A stretch of 64,000 bases of DNA from Amaranthus tricolor (GCF_026212465.1 NC_080051.1:16709134-16773133), one strand, 5' to 3'; positions 22,868 to 36,221 are shown, numbered from the stretch's first letter. Notes: generated from the sequence alone by a model not told the origin. Program-made: numbers and translations.

Positions 22868-23070
22868 TGAAATATTGATTTTGTGAGATTACAAGTTTTA
22901 CTTGTTTTATAATTAGAAATATTGACTTTTGTGAAAATTATAAGTTTGACTTGTTTGAAAACTAGAAATATTAATTTTTATGAAATTATAAATTTTTATT
23001 TGTTTTACAACTAGAATGTTGATTTTTGCAAACCTAAGTTCACTTGTTTTTTTAAACTTAAAATATTGAC
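22868..23070. repeat. minisatellite, ~48-bp unit, about four copies
   Basis: Successive units begin AAATATTGATTTTGTGA (near 22870), AAATATTGACTTTTGTGA (22917), AAATATTAATTTTTATGA (22967) and AATGTTGATTTTTGCAAA (23014). Each except the last ends in a CTTGTTT...ACTAG-type segment. The unit is AT-rich and diverged. The open frame on the minus strand is a by-product. Confidence 0.6.
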
Positions 23071-23729
23071 TTTTGCTGAATTTGTAGAATTTTGAATACT
23101 TATCCAAATGATACAATTTAAACTTGAATTTTAATTAGAGTATTTAATTTGTTTTCTTGAAGAGAATAAAATTTTATTTATTGTAAAGTTGGAAATGTTG
23201 ATTTTAGGAACTTTTTTAAAGAGAAATAGATTTTAGTCGCTACTATTGGAAAATATTAATTTGGAGACTATTAATAGAATATTAAGTTATTAGTGTGAAT
23301 TTAGTGAACTAATAAAAATAAAGTTATAAATAAAATTAATATTTTAAAATAATATTGAGAAAGAACCTTTAAAGAATTGAACCTTGAGTTTCCTCTTGAT
23401 ACTAGCAATAAGCATTTTTTATATTCTCATATTTCTAGAAAGCTAAGTAAACGGTGAAATTAATGATTGAATATGGCTTATTTATTCTAAAAATAGTGAT
23501 AAATATTTTGTTTTAGTTCTAAGTTGTTCCAATCTATTAGTAATAGATGGTTTACGTGATTAGAAGCATATTAGTGAAGGGCTTAAACAACATGAAAAAT
23601 AATATTGAGCATATGAATAATATGATTAGTTGATGAATTAAGAGTAAGGTTATCTAAAAATGAAACAATTTGATGAAAACTTACAAGAAGCAATTAAATA
23701 AGAGAAAGATCGTTGGAGGCAAGTTTTAA

Positions 23730-24378
23730 TAACAATATTTTTTCAGCTGTGAAATGTCTTGTACCTATAATTTGGCTTTTAGAGGATCTAATGAAAAAAT
23801 TTATAAAGATAGTAATGGTAATTTCTTAGGATTAATTGAAATGATTGCGAAATTTGATGTAGTCATGCAAGATCATGTTAGACACATAACAATAGAGAAA
23901 TAAATTATCATTCTATTGTATATAAAATTCAAAATAAATTTGATTTTGCTATTAGCTCAAAATGTGAAAAATTCTATAATAAGGACATTCAAAGAGTCAA
24001 AATATTTTTCCATCATTCTTGATTGTACACCTGAATTTTCTCATCAAGATAAAATGACTCTTATAATACGGTGTGTGAATATGTCAATAAGTAAAATAAA
24101 AATTCAAGAGTATTTTATAGAGTTTTTGGAGGTGAATGATACTTCTAGATTAGGACTATTTGCTGAATTGCAATTAAATGTATTAAAGTCTCTTAATCTT
24201 GATGTCGATGATATAAGATGTGAAGGTTATGATAATGGTTCTAATATGAAAGGAAAACATCTTTATATAAGTGTTTACTTGAAATAAACCCTAAGGCCTA
24301 GAGTATTATATATGCCTTTTGATTGTCATAGTTTGAAATTTTTGAATCTTGCTCTTTAGGACATGGCACATTCTTGCT
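23730..24378 (+). pseudogene. hAT-family transposase remnant (DUF4371 / TTF-type zinc-finger class)
   Basis: Plus-strand frames encode [20 protein letters not shown] and [10 protein letters not shown] near 23768-23860, then after a frame break [20 protein letters not shown] and [18 protein letters not shown] (23990-24260), and finally CHSLKFLNLAL. These are the ordered hallmarks of the plant hAT transposases often annotated as zinc finger MYM-type protein 1-like. Several stops and frameshifts and the loss of both ends make it inactive. It abuts the minus-strand RTE remnant at about 24380. Confidence 0.75.
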
Positions 24379-25355
24379 AATGAGCCAGTTCTTTCTTCCA
24401 TTAAAGATCTCTTTGCATTGGCACAAATCCAAATTGGTTCTCTGATATGGAGGTACATCTCTTCATACATATCTTTATCTCTCTTTTCCATGACTTCATG
24501 CCATGACTCATGAGTTTTATTCCGGATATTTGGAGCAATTTCGGACATCTTATTTATTCTTGTAAATGGGCACTAGAGTACTTCTTCTCTAGTCATTGGG
24601 CATCTTGTTATTCGTCCAAATCTTGTTGAAAAGATAAGTTAGCCAAATTACTCGAATCGACCTTGGTATCTCCATTCATTAATAGGTATACCATCCAACC
24701 AACGCTTTCTTTAGCTCCATTTTCTTTGAAGCCCCATTCACCTCTATTTTTGTATTATTCCCATAAATTCTCTATTCTCATCTAAGGTAGTGATTGTCCT
24801 GGTCCCAACAACATTTTTTTGTTCTCCATTAAATAGATTATCAAAATACTCCCTTCATCGATCATTGATGTTCTCATCCTAAACTAGAATGTTCTTTATC
24901 TCATATTTAATACACTTTGTTACACTATGTCATTAGTTTTTTTACCTCCTCTTTCCATCCAATATCTTTTTCTCCTTATTTATTAGAATCTAGTTTGTCA
25001 AACACCTCTTTAAAAATATTTAATTTTACCTCGCAAATTTCTACTCTTGTCTTGGTATTGATTTCCTTATAATTGGCTAAAGTTTGCTCATTCCTACATT
25101 TTCCTGATGCGAGATAGCATTTTTTTCTTTTACATGATAATTTTTTTCAGTTCCTCATTTCACCATGTTGTATCCTTATTTACTATTAAACTACCCCTAA
25201 TGCTACTAAAAATCTCCCTAGTTATTCGAATAATGTAAGTTATGAAACCTTTAGCAATATTCTTTTTCAATGTTATGGTCTTTAGCTTTCTTTATCTTTG
25301 GTCTTACATGAAGGCAAATATCTACAATAAGGTGTTTGTGTTGGGCCACAATATT

Positions 25356-26885
25356 CTGGGATAACCTTACAGTTTAAGCAACTACTCAAGATCGCCCCTT
25401 GGCTAAGAAGAGCGTAGGCCCACTCACAAAAATTATAATGCCCTTAGTGTCATGGGTGAAGCCACATGAAGGATCGGGGGAGGCTCGGCCCCCCTTGCTG
25501 AAAATATAATCCTTTATAATTTTGGCTTTGGCCCCATACTAATATGATATATACTTTAAAGAGAGTAAAAATATAACAAAAAATACTATAGCTCAATGGT
25601 TGAAGTAACACATTTATAATCTAAGGTTAAGGGATTAAACCCTAATGTAAACTATTATTTTTTATAGACTAATAAATTTATATTATAATGTCCTTTTTAG
25701 TGTGCGTCTATATTTTTTTCTATCTTAATTTTAGTAGTGTTTTTATGGAGACTTATTAGGCAAATATATGGAGTCAAAGACATTTAGTTTTTTCAAAAAT
25801 AATTATTATAGGAAAGCTTCAACACTATTTATTCTTTGTTAAATATAATTTTTGACAATGATTTAAATTCATTTCAATCTATATGATTTTAGTATCTTCG
25901 TAGCTTAACGAAAGTTTAATGGTGTTCGTTTGGGTTATCGTTGATTTCGGGTTAGGTGTTTCAGGTGGGTTTGAAATCGGATTTTGTGTCCATATTGTTT
26001 TTACATAATTGTAAACTATTTTAAAAGTTGAGTCAAATCGGACTCGGTTACAGTGTCGTATAAATTTCAGGTCATCGTGTCTATTTTGAACACCTCTATT
26101 TTTTATATAATAAACAATTTTTTAATATATTGACAATTATTGTCCTCTAATTCAAAATCCTAGTTGCGCCCCAGCTGTGTAGTTGCTAGAAATTAAACTT
26201 CACCCCCACAAGCAAATTGATGCATGCATTTCAACTAGGCTATAACAATTATTTTGATTTTTGTTATCAAGTTTATTTATTAATAATATACCTACTTTTA
26301 CTATTGCATTTTATTAACAAACAAGTAACACGTTTTTTTTATGTATCATTAGTGGTTTTATTTTTATTTTTTAAGGTAAAATTTTGTGATTTTTTTGAAG
26401 ATTGAATTTTTTAGAGGGTATATTAACACAATTGTTTTTGGGAGGACTAATGGAAAAATGAATTATAGTCCAAATTTCAACCATATGCTAAACATAATCT
26501 CAACTTTTAATTATATTTTTAATAATAATATCACCTTTGTATATATTTTTCCAAAATACCCAATAACTTGGTAACTTGTTATTGCCGATTATTTTTGAAA
26601 AAATTATTTTGAAAAACATAAAAATAAAGAAAACAAAACATTGGCAAATAAATACTCCTTTTATTCGAATTTTAAAATACGTAAATTTATTAAATCTTAT
26701 TAATTATTTTGTCACTATAGTATTTTTCGAGAACATTTTTTCGAAATTGAAGACACTAAAGTTAATATATTTTATCTCACAAAAAACATTTAAATGATCT
26801 TGCAAATTTTTCTTTTCCACATTATAAATATTGAATAAAAAAATTAGGGGCCTAAAATTTACCTCTCAGCCAGGCCTTCAAAGTC
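25356..26885. mobile_element. ~1.5 kb insertion inside the RTE remnant, class unclear
   Basis: The RTE reading stops at ~26890 and continues at ~25355, so this block was inserted later. It contains GGGGGAGGCTCGGCCCCCC near 25468-25486 and TTAGGGGCCTAAAA near 26842, the type of GGGGCC text seen in hAT-related elements such as the one at 55801-56750. A small MITE is nested at 25920-26096. I cannot define terminal repeats, and the small open frames inside have no known motif. Confidence 0.45.
25920..26096. mobile_element. small MITE, GGTGTTCGTTTGGGTTATCG ends
   Basis: The left end GGTGTTCGTTTGGGTT and right end TTTTGAACACCTC form short inverted ends (GGTGTTC / GAACACC). The interior GATTTCGGGTTAGGTGTTTC also occurs, diverged, at 14160-14330 and 44262-44411. 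It has no coding capacity. Confidence 0.45.
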
Positions 26886-27779
26886 TCAAGGTCGGCCCTA
26901 TAACTCCTTTTATCTATCATCCTTATCAAAAAGTAATCAATTTAGATTATTTTTACATTAGTTCTAAAAGTTATCAAATGGTCATCTCTCTTCTTAAACT
27001 ATGAGTCAACAATTAATAAATTGTTTGAGAGTGCAAAATCCAAATGGATTATTTTTATGTATTTCTGGTTTCATAGCTAAAACGACCATGAATATTTTTG
27101 TAGCCACTGCGACATACTCTTACTTGCCCAATCAAATCATCTCTGATACAGAGCTTCTCATTCATTAGTTTGCTTTGCAACATATCATCGAGATCCTTCT
27201 AGAATTATCTTTTAGTTGATTCTTATAAATCCCACTTACGATGCTTAAGCACTTATGAGATTCAAATTTTCATTTCTATATACAATTTTCACTATTATAA
27301 CTCTATCGTTCTTCCTACATACCTTTACGACATCGTTAAATGTCATCCATAATAACACCAACGTCATTCTAATTTCTATTTGTCCAGAGCATCACAATTT
27401 ATATTCATGCATTTCACCTACTATTGTTTTGGCTCTATCTCTAACCATTTTGTTTCCGTACTTCCTCATTAATTTCCATTATATCCACCAGCTCTAAGAA
27501 CCTAATAGTTAAGCTACCCAATGTTCTAAGATCTCATTCTTAGCGTAAGACCCTTGGTTTTTCTTAACATCGTATGCGTAAACCCTATATGCACTTATTC
27601 ATTTGACACTACACTCGGGCCATGTAGCACATCATTTCTGGACGATATCCTAGTATAAGTAACCTGCCCCTTCTCATTTGACACCACACTCGAACAATGT
27701 GATATGTCGCTTCTGGACAACGACCTACAACATTTGCATAATTTTCACAACCCCAGGTCTAAGAAGTAAAGCGCACTAC

Positions 27780-28218
27780 TAAATAGGGAACACTCCAACG
27801 AGAATTGATTTTTGGTTCATGAAAGTAAGATATAACTTAGTTTTACTCGAGCTGATTGTGACTAACCTACCATTCAATCTCCTCCTTTATTCAAGCTTGA
27901 TACCGGTAAGAAGCCACAAAGCACCTTAAAATAAAGGCCAAAAATCAAATTGTAAATTGAATAAGGTGAACTACTAGTATTTGTATTTACGCAAAAACGT
28001 TTCTCCCCGAAATCATGTTTCTCATGCTGGAAACTGAAATTCAAACAAAACAATGCAAAATGCAAGCCAGCAGCTAACATCAATTCATCTCGTTGAACAA
28101 ATAAGAGTATTAGATTACCAAAGAGTAAAATGCGTAACACTTCGATTATACACCTCAGAAAAAAAACACATTTCTGTAATAACCCATTTACAACACAATA
28201 TAGGTTCCGCCCTGCTAA
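27780..28218. other. 3' flank of the FTSH gene
   Basis: Directly beyond the FTSH stop codon on the minus strand, and likely to contain its 3' UTR. No other gene seen; the minus-strand frame 27874-28140 has no recognisable motif. Confidence 0.5.
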
Positions 28219-30036
28219 CTATGTAGGGACCACATCAGGCATAAGAGGTGACGATCCATCATCCTCTGACGTTCTCTTCTCCGAGGCTTGGCTGCTCTTC
28301 TCACTTTCTTCGAAACCTTGTTTGAACCTGTCGTAGTTTGTGAGCTCCGCTGGTTTGAAGGGCCGCTCACCAAGAACACGAACCAAGTCATCTTGATGGA
28401 GAACTTCTTTTTCAAGCAATAATTCAGCTATTTTAGCAACCTGTTCCTTGTGTTCTTTGATCAACTCAACTGTCCGCTTGTATGCCTTGGTTACCCACTC
28501 TCTCACTTCTTCATCGATGATAGCACCCGTCTTGTTGCTATACGGCTTTGACATTTCAAAACCATCCTCCCTTTGGGGGAATGAGAGTAGACCCACTTTG
28601 TCACTGAACCCGTAGATTGCAACTTGGGCATATGTCATTTTGGTTACCTTTTCCAGGTCATTTTGAGCTCCCGTCGAGATTTTACCAATCAGAACCTATA
28701 AAATTAACAAAAATCATGTGAAAAGCCCAGAAAAACCTTTACATATATTCATTTGCTCGATTCCTCAAAACTATAGGGATAACATATCAAGATCAGTTAT
28801 CATTGTTATTCCAATCCTGCAACAAACATTGTAATACCCAAATGTCATTAAATAGCTCCCACCTAGGCGTGCATTGGGAGTCGGATGTATGCAGAAACAT
28901 TCCAATACCCAAATACCATTAAATAACTCCCACCTAGGCATAGATTGCAGATTAAATGTATGCAATCTTACCCTTGTTATTAATAATAATGAGGTTGTTC
29001 CAGTCCAGCCCCAATAATAATTCTTTAGGCATAAATTGCAAAAGGAAAGGTACAAAAAACATGGTGGGTGGTGATTGGGTTAGGTACTGGTTTAGAATTC
29101 TCAACTTCAGAAAAAGTAAAGACTAGAGAGGACAGAAGTCACCAAAAATAGTATGTCACATAATGGGCTAAGCAAAACTATCTGATGATTTGAAAATCCG
29201 ATGATTCGATCAGATATCCAATTTGTATATTAGGATACCCGATTTGAAATTATAATTCGGATCAGATATCCGATTCGAAAAATCGAATACTGATTTGGAT
29301 ATCAATTTTGAGATTTCGGATATCCGACAATTTTGAATTGGCAGATGTGCACATTTTATAAGTAGCTTCAGATATATGATAATCATAATACTAAATTTTA
29401 TATTTTTTAAAAAATTATTTTGACTAATTTCAGGCATCCAATTGAAAATTGTCAACTTATCCTTAAAAGCATCAGATATCCGAGTCAAATCGGATCGGAT
29501 ATCGCGTAACGGATATGTCAACTTTTGGATATCCGATTATGCTCACCCCTCACTTACAATTGCCACTTACATTGCAGAATGGAACATCTTTGGAACAAAC
29601 AGTCGTAGGCTATGAGAAAATGAGAAGCAAGTACCTGTTCAGCAGCTCGGCCACCCAGGGTCATGCAAGTCATGTCAAAAAGCTGCTCTTTCGTCATAAG
29701 CAGATTTTCATTTGGAACATATTGTGCAAATCCTAAGGCAGCTGTGCCACGAGGAACTATTGTGACTTTCAAAAGTGGCTCAGCATGTTCGAGGAACCAT
29801 CCAGCTACAGCATGGCCTGATTCATGGTAAGCAACAGTCCGTCTTTCCAACTTACTTATTACCTGTGTGACCAGAGAGGAACTGAAAACCTTAGGACCTC
29901 GCTACCTTTTCTGCAATCATCATAATAAAGCTTACAGAATACAGGAAATACCTTGTTTTTCTTCTCCAGGCCACCGATAACTCTATCTATAGCCGCCTCA
30001 AAATGTTCCATATTAACCACTGTCCCCTCCTTCCTT

Positions 30037-30068
<32 letters not shown>

Positions 30069-30660
30069 CGCTATGTCAGCTCCAGCAAATCCAGGAGTCA
30101 GTGCTGCAAGCCTTTCAGAATAGTATGATGGTTCATGATCAAGCTTGATCTTTTTCAAATAAATCTGAAAAATTTGTTCACGACCTTTGATATCAGGCTT
30201 GTCGATGGTGATCTGGCGATCAAATCGGCCAGGTCTCAACAAAGCCTTATCCAGAATATCTGGCCTATTTGTTCCGGCAAGGACAACCACCCCAGATGTA
30301 GTTCCAAAACCATCCATCTCAACAAGCAGCTGATTAAGAGTGCTTTCTCGCTCATCATTTGAACCAGAAAACCCACCACGTCCTCTTGCACGCCCAATGG
30401 CATCAATCTCATCAATGAAAACAATACTAGGAGCACATTGTCTTGCTTCTTGGAATAGGTTTCTTACCCTGGATGGCCCAACGCCAACAAACATCTCCAT
30501 AAAATCTGAACCTGATATGGAAAGGAAGGGTACACCGGATTCCCCAGCAGTTGCCTTAGCTAAGAGCGTCTTTCCTGTCCCTGGCGGACCAACTAAGAGA
30601 GCACCTTTAGGGATTTTTGCACCCAATTCCTCATACTTCTTCGGGTTCTTAAGGAAGTGC

Positions 30661-30695
<35 letters not shown>

Positions 30696-33600
30696 CCCAG
30701 CAACATCTTTGAAGTATACCTGAAACAGTGGCTTACAAACTGTAAATATCAAAAACACAATCATGTAACATTTAAAAATATACTACACATCAAAAAGGTT
30801 GCTGTTCACTCTTAAATATATATGGTATAGATGTAACAAATGAATGAAACGTACAATTTTTTAATAAATATATCTGACCTTGTTCTTTGCATTCTTGTCC
30901 ACCTTCGTGATTTGGGCTTTTCCAATGTTGAATATTCCACGCGCTCCTCCTCGTCCACCAGTGCCACCAACACCTAGCCCACCTTGCATTTTTCTACCCA
31001 TGTATAGAAGTGACCCAAGAAGCAAAAGTGTCGGAGCAAACCTCATTATCTCCTGATACCACACCATTTCATTCATATATGTTACAGGAACATACTCATG
31101 AGGGTCAATACCCAAGGCCTCCTGGGCTTCCTCCAACTTCTCTTCAAAGGATTCAACACTTCCAATGGTGAAATAATACTTGTACTGACCAGAGCGCCCT
31201 CTTGCAGGTACACTACTGGCCGGCCCTTGTACCACATCGTCATTTATTTGATTCCATGGTGAACTTCTTACATAAACTTTAGCAACTGATTTATTTGAAA
31301 CAACAATATGATCAACTAGACCTGGTTCTAGAAGCTTATTTTTGAATTCTTGGAAACTAATCTGCAAAAATAGATTAGACCAAAAATCACACAAAAAAGG
31401 AAGGAGACTACATACTACAGTTCAAGAAGCACGAACAGGACGTAAGAATTAAAATAAGGTGAATAATATTAAATAGCGGATTAATTACCTAATCTAAAGC
31501 ATTTAGCAAAAAAACACAAAACCCAGAAGTCAAGCAATCATATAACAAAATGAACCACAGGATAAACAAACTGATACGTAATCAGCATGAAGGCTAATCA
31601 TGATTAAGCATTATGTTATACTCCTTGAGAGGTGAAATTTTGAAACAACATAGTAGCATTTAGAAGATATATTGATGAAAAAACATTAAACTCCCGAGCA
31701 TGATTGAAAAGATAAGCACGCTAATGTACAAGCCTTATGCTGGACAAGATCCGTACTGCATATATCAGGTAAAACAGGACAATCAAAGAATACGGGCCCA
31801 GTAAAGTAGAGTAAACAGATCTCTGAAAAAAGTAACAAGAAAATTTCACGCCTCAACAACTAACATGAGCAATGTATGCGTCTAAAAATTCAGATCTACA
31901 CTAGCTTGACCGGTATGAATAGAGAAAATTTTAATGGTCAATTCAACCAACGCGAGTCAAACTGACGAGTATACATTGATGATGCAATGGTTATCAAAAG
32001 ACCTGAGGAGGAACTTTGGTGATTCCTTGCTTTTAGTAAGATCCAAACAAAATACGGAAGTGAGCTGAATGCTTCTTTCATGTGTAATTTCCCCTCACTG
32101 CCCTTTTCCCTTCTTAACTCTTTTCTTTGGCTTCTGTAAATTGAAAAAGGCACATATATCTTATATGCGGATGCTATCTAGTCTAATAACTTAACTAATT
32201 CAGGTTTCAGCTATGATGATAAACAGCCTAATGAACATGTCGTACAACAAAATCATACAGAATCCAACACAAGCAGAAAATAAATGTCACTAAAACATGA
32301 TCCGCTTCTTTTCAAAAACAAATTATCAATAAAATATCCTTACCTGCTTCTCCTCATGAGAACCGAAAGAGAGTGTTGAGAGAAAGAGTCCGATCATTAA
32401 AAGAGGAGTCAGCATATTTTGAAACTGCTTCATAAATGTTTCTTGAAAATTTCCTTGATCCTCATTATTCGAGTTTGATTCCTCTGAAATTATAAAATCT
32501 TAAACAAGTTACAAAGGTGTAGATTGTCATATCACATATTTTCTTCTCCCAAAGGCCAAAATAACTCGAATCTATCAGCAATGTTATGCGTGATTTTAAG
32601 AATTTATAGATTGAAGATACTCGAATTGGATACTTGATAAGGCATTGTTATTCTGAAAAAGCCTTAAATTGGAAAGGAATTTTTAACCTAATCTCACATC
32701 AAATCACCTCAAAAACTTTGATTGCTCAAAAGTATTGTCACCCTTAGAACCTTAGATGATTCACTCTAACCAAACTTTTGGCCAAAATTATGCTTCACTC
32801 ACAAGAATTCAAAAGCTAAACAAGTAGACTTGATAATGATTACCTTATGAAATCTGAAACTAATCCTAATCAATAATTAATTCAACCAAAGTAAAAACCC
32901 AGTACGAAAACCTTTCCTCACAAACTAAGACAATAGAAAAACAAGAAGAAAGAAAACTCACTCCTCCAAAAAAAGGATTAATAGGTTATTTGATCTCCAA
33001 ACAATCTTGAACCATGAAACTAATTCCTGCACTAACTAGGCTAAATAAGTTTACTTAATCACCAAGCAACCTTGAACCATGCTTGAATATGGCTCACAAT
33101 GTTACAATTGTTTTGTCATTAAGTATTTAAAATAATAAGTTGTAAGTTACACTTAAATCCCGTCTAATCTAATGACCATCTCCTCTTTATCCCCTCAACA
33201 CCAACATATTCTCATTGTTCAAACATGATATCATCATATCTTGTTTACCTTTGTTTCCACCTTGAAGCATCATTCATAAGACCCAAATAAAAATAGTGAG
33301 ATTGTACCATTCTATCTAGACCTTAACAAAATCTCATGGACACATTTCAACAGATACATTGGTTATATTATAATTTCTAAGTAAACTTCAGCCGTCATGT
33401 TTAGGTCACAAACATAGTGCAAAATATCACTTCATTGGTACGTGAAAGCAGTTCTTGAAGTTACTGCAACCGCAATATAGGTCGTGATAACCACAAAACT
33501 TTTAATATCGACCACGAAAGTGGATCCGAAATTTTCTTTATGGTCACAACGACGAGGCAAACTTTGTGCCAATAAGGGCTATGCAACTTAAGATTTTAAA

Positions 33601-35871
33601 AAAATACTAAATTTATACATATTATAATAAAGTGCATATTGTAGGCATAATTCTTTCTCCCAAGTCCTAACCCATAATTCTTTCTCCCTCATGTTTATAG
33701 ATTAAGCTCCTATGTACATTTAAACCAACAGACATAGGTAGCTACTTGAATGGAGGCTTAGAATCTTAGCTCAACCACATAGCTTAGAAACCCTAACAAA
33801 CGGGCTAAAACACACGCCTAAACAAGAGTTGAATTTCGGCTAACAAGAGGCCGAAAAATCCGCTGATAACATATATCTAATACTTTTCCCACAAAAATAC
33901 AATAGTCATATATCTTAACAAGATTCTATAACTCATTATTACATGTTCAACACGCCAAAGTAGGAAAAGACAAAGTGAAAAGTTTTGTTTTCAAAGAGGC
34001 CACCTCGCGCCGGGAATAACCTCTCTCGTAACCTTGTAAACACTCAACGAAATAGAGGTGTTTTATGCATGAAATACAAATTTATCCAAAAATACCACAA
34101 TAATTAACAAAAATCAGGTTACTCAAACCATGGATACATTCCTAAAATAAAGCAATGAAAAGAGATGAACAAGACCCTTTTAGTTTTTGAACGAATGCAC
34201 GCTCAATGTGGACTTGTGATCGTGTAAGTACATATGGACCATGATACGACTAAATGCACCCAAAAAGTATATTAGAAGCAACTAGCGGTATCTCTTTTGA
34301 AAATGCAGTCACTAGCCCAATGAGAAAATGCCACATAGATCAAGCTTATAAAGCTATCAACACCCCAATCTAGCTTTTAGCTTCACAAAAAATAATCTCA
34401 CAAGATGTAGTTCAAAGACACTCCATCAAGAACTTCTAATATTAGTTGTTAAGAGTTGCAATGACATGTGTGATGTGACAATCATGTAAATTGATTTAGG
34501 ATCCAACTTGGTTTGCCATTGATTTGAAAACTAGAATAGGCTTGTATATCTTGATAGGAGAATAACCATTAACCAAAACTTGAAACTTTTAATCCTGATA
34601 CTGGATAGCATAAAAGCAACTTGAAGCAGTCACACAATGTTTTCATGATGTATCATAACATCTTTTCTTCTTCGGAAGATGATCCCTAATGACAGAATCA
34701 AGTTGAATTTATAAGCTAATCAGTCCAAGCAACATGTACCTGAAGTCACCCAAACACTAATGATACATTACACAACCTTGTACAAACATATAGTTGTTCA
34801 CCCTCTTTACTAATGGGTATCAATTATCCAAAGAGTGGTGACATGCTATCCACCTCTAAGTTCTAATGCCAAACCTTACAATCAGTCTAGAAAGCTATAA
34901 CAAGTGCCTCTTACACTGTAGCACAAGACCAAAATTTCACTGTATAAAACCTTAATTCTATGGGGTACTTCTATATGTGAAAGGTAAAGATATATAGGAT
35001 AGTGTCTACAAAGCCTCAGCAATCGTAACTCCTAAGTTCCCAACTTCACTCATCAAGAACTATTGGAAGTTGAATCTTTAACAGTTTCCTGAAGCAAAAG
35101 TTTCCCCTTAATGAGCATTTGACCCATCAATTTAGGTCACCAGAGCAATCAAAACTGAACTTAAAGTTATCTTCCACATTGCAATGAGCCAATACACCTA
35201 TATTTAGCTCTATTACATACCCTAAATCACCACTAAACAATCAAAATGAACCCATCAAGCAAAACTAGGGAGAAAATCATGTACCTTTCGATCTGGATTT
35301 CTGTTCATCTGTTTTCGGAATTTCCTTCTTCTCCTTGGGATAAAAGTTCTCATAATCTACAGTAATTCAATCCAACAATAAAAATCAAGCCTAGAAGACG
35401 ACAAAGAACAAGAATAAATTGCATTACTTTTTCCCCAAAAAATAATCAAATACTTACTCTTTTTCTTAGGGGTTTCACTGGAGAAAAACCTAGAAAATCT
35501 AGGATTGGCAAGTACATATCTTATATCAGATAAATACTCTTTATTCTGAACTCCAGTTGAAGCTAAATAATTCCTCAGAAACCCTAAATTAGAATTATTC
35601 CCATTCACAGATGAATTAACATATGATGCTCTTAATAAACTCTCATCTAAAAAAGCTGGCCTTCCTTTGTAATATCCATTGATGATATTCTGCAGTAAAA
35701 CCCATAATCAGGAATAAAACATTAATCTTAAAATGAATCCCACTAAAAAAACTTAATACCCACAAATTTTAGAGAAATTTGAAGTAAAGAAAACCATTAT
35801 AAAAGCAGAAAAAATCATACCTTCGATCGAGAAGAACGGGACAAAGAACGACCCACTTTAAAAAATATCAT
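28219..35871 (-). CDS. FTSH10: mitochondrial ATP-dependent zinc metalloprotease, FTSH3/FTSH10 type, 8 coding exons
   Basis: Coding exons in transcript order: 35871-35821, 35689-35458, 35356-35285, 32483-32344, 31361-30879, 30719-29952, 29862-29635, 28695-28219. All junctions are GT-AG with compatible phases, giving 816 aa, the usual size of this family. The first ~100 residues are Ser/Arg-rich (SLSRSSRSK...RFSRFFSSE), fitting a mitochondrial presequence. Membrane spans lie at about 142-160 and 273-286. The AAA module has Walker A GPPGTGKT (370-377), the pore motif MFVGVG (402-407), Walker B IVFIDEID (425-432) and the [19 protein letters not shown] second region of homology. The peptidase has HESGH (595-599) and a third zinc ligand in TGAQNDLEK (D671). 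The plant orthologues form the matrix-facing m-AAA protease of the inner membrane, which degrades misfolded proteins and aids respiratory complex assembly. Choice between FTSH3 and FTSH10 is not certain. No lesion seen. Confidence 0.95.
28825..28970. repeat. direct repeat, ~74-bp period, two copies, in last FTSH intron
   Basis: AATACCCAAATGTCATTAAA (28831) and AATACCCAAATACCATTAAA (28905) start two units that both continue with a CTCCCACCTAGGC block and end GGATGTATGCA or AAATGTATGCA. The two copies are adjacent with moderate divergence. Confidence 0.65.
29163..29552. mobile_element. MITE-like block full of GGATATCCG palindromes in last FTSH intron
   Basis: The right end in reverse complement is GAGGGGTGAGCATAATCGGA, and the left end is AATGGGCTAAGCAAAACTAT followed by CTGATGA: similar but diverged. 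The interior repeats GGATATCCGA and CAGATATCCGA many times in both orientations, and ATCCGATTCGAAAAATCGAA is itself palindromic. It lies fully within the intron 28696-29634, ~80 bases from the exon ending at 29635. Confidence 0.5.
32484..35284 (-). other. FTSH intron 3 (2.8 kb)
   Basis: The longest FTSH intron, between the exons at 35356-35285 and 32483-32344. It shows no coding sequence. GC-richer text around 33990-34020 (CACCTCGCGCCGGGAATAAC) may be a degraded repeat, but I could not find terminal repeats. Confidence 0.6.
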
Positions 35872-36220
35872 TTTTTTTCTTTTTGATATTTTGGAAAATA
35901 CCTAGAAGAGAAAATGGATGTATCTTGTTCAAAAAAGGGATGAATGTGAAGTTTAATGACTAAAATAAGTTGGGGATTTAATTGGTGAAGGATATTTTGA
36001 CAGAAAGGCTTAATTTTATTGAATTATAGCCATGGAGCAATTCAAAAACACGAGATTGATTTTTTCATACGACAGTCGAAGGGGGAAGGGGCGGTTTGAT
36101 TCTTTTTCTTCTTTTCCTCTTGAGCCAATTCCGACTACTCGTTCGTAAGTACTAAGTACTCCACTTTGCAGGAAACTGGATTGAGAAAAATTGAAAAAAT
36201 AAACTTTAAAAAAAACAATT
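35872..36220. other. FTSH 5' flank
   Basis: Upstream of the FTSH start codon at 35871 (gene on minus). It should hold the 5' UTR and promoter, but no element is diagnosable by eye. It is bordered at about 36222 by the first foldback element. Confidence 0.45.
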
Positions 36221-36221
36221 T

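Larger units (their letters stand above)
24380..27560 (-). pseudogene. RTE-clade LINE, split by an insertion at about 25356-26885
   Basis: On the minus strand, coordinates 27230-26890 encode an endonuclease part: a GQVRVCRSGYKNIHGRF segment, then LDFALSNNLLIVDS, FKKRDDHLITFRTNV and IDYFLIRMID. The sequence resumes at about 25355 with QHKHLIVDICLHVRPK, then an N-K-D-TTW-NEELK segment, a RWRSYFDNLFNGEQ-like segment (24800-24860) and the start of the reverse transcriptase (GIKLMSHGMKSWKR and SENQFGF, 24400-24540). Order and orientation match an RTE polyprotein. Multiple stops and frameshifts are present and the RT catalytic region is missing. A ~50-base direct repeat at 27598 and 27677 may belong to its 5' part. 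Confidence 0.65.

Noticed and set aside
22868..23070. CRISPR-like regularly spaced repeats
   Set aside because: The repeats are diverged AT-rich tandem units without distinct spacers, in a plant nuclear genome.
24306..24548. 80-codon minus-strand frame as a separate gene
   Set aside because: The neighbouring frame gives RTE reverse transcriptase motifs (GIKLMSHGMKSWKR, SENQFGF), so this frame is a shadow of the LINE remnant.
30340..30723. 127-codon plus-strand frame
   Set aside because: Antisense shadow of the highly conserved AAA exon of FTSH (30719-29952).
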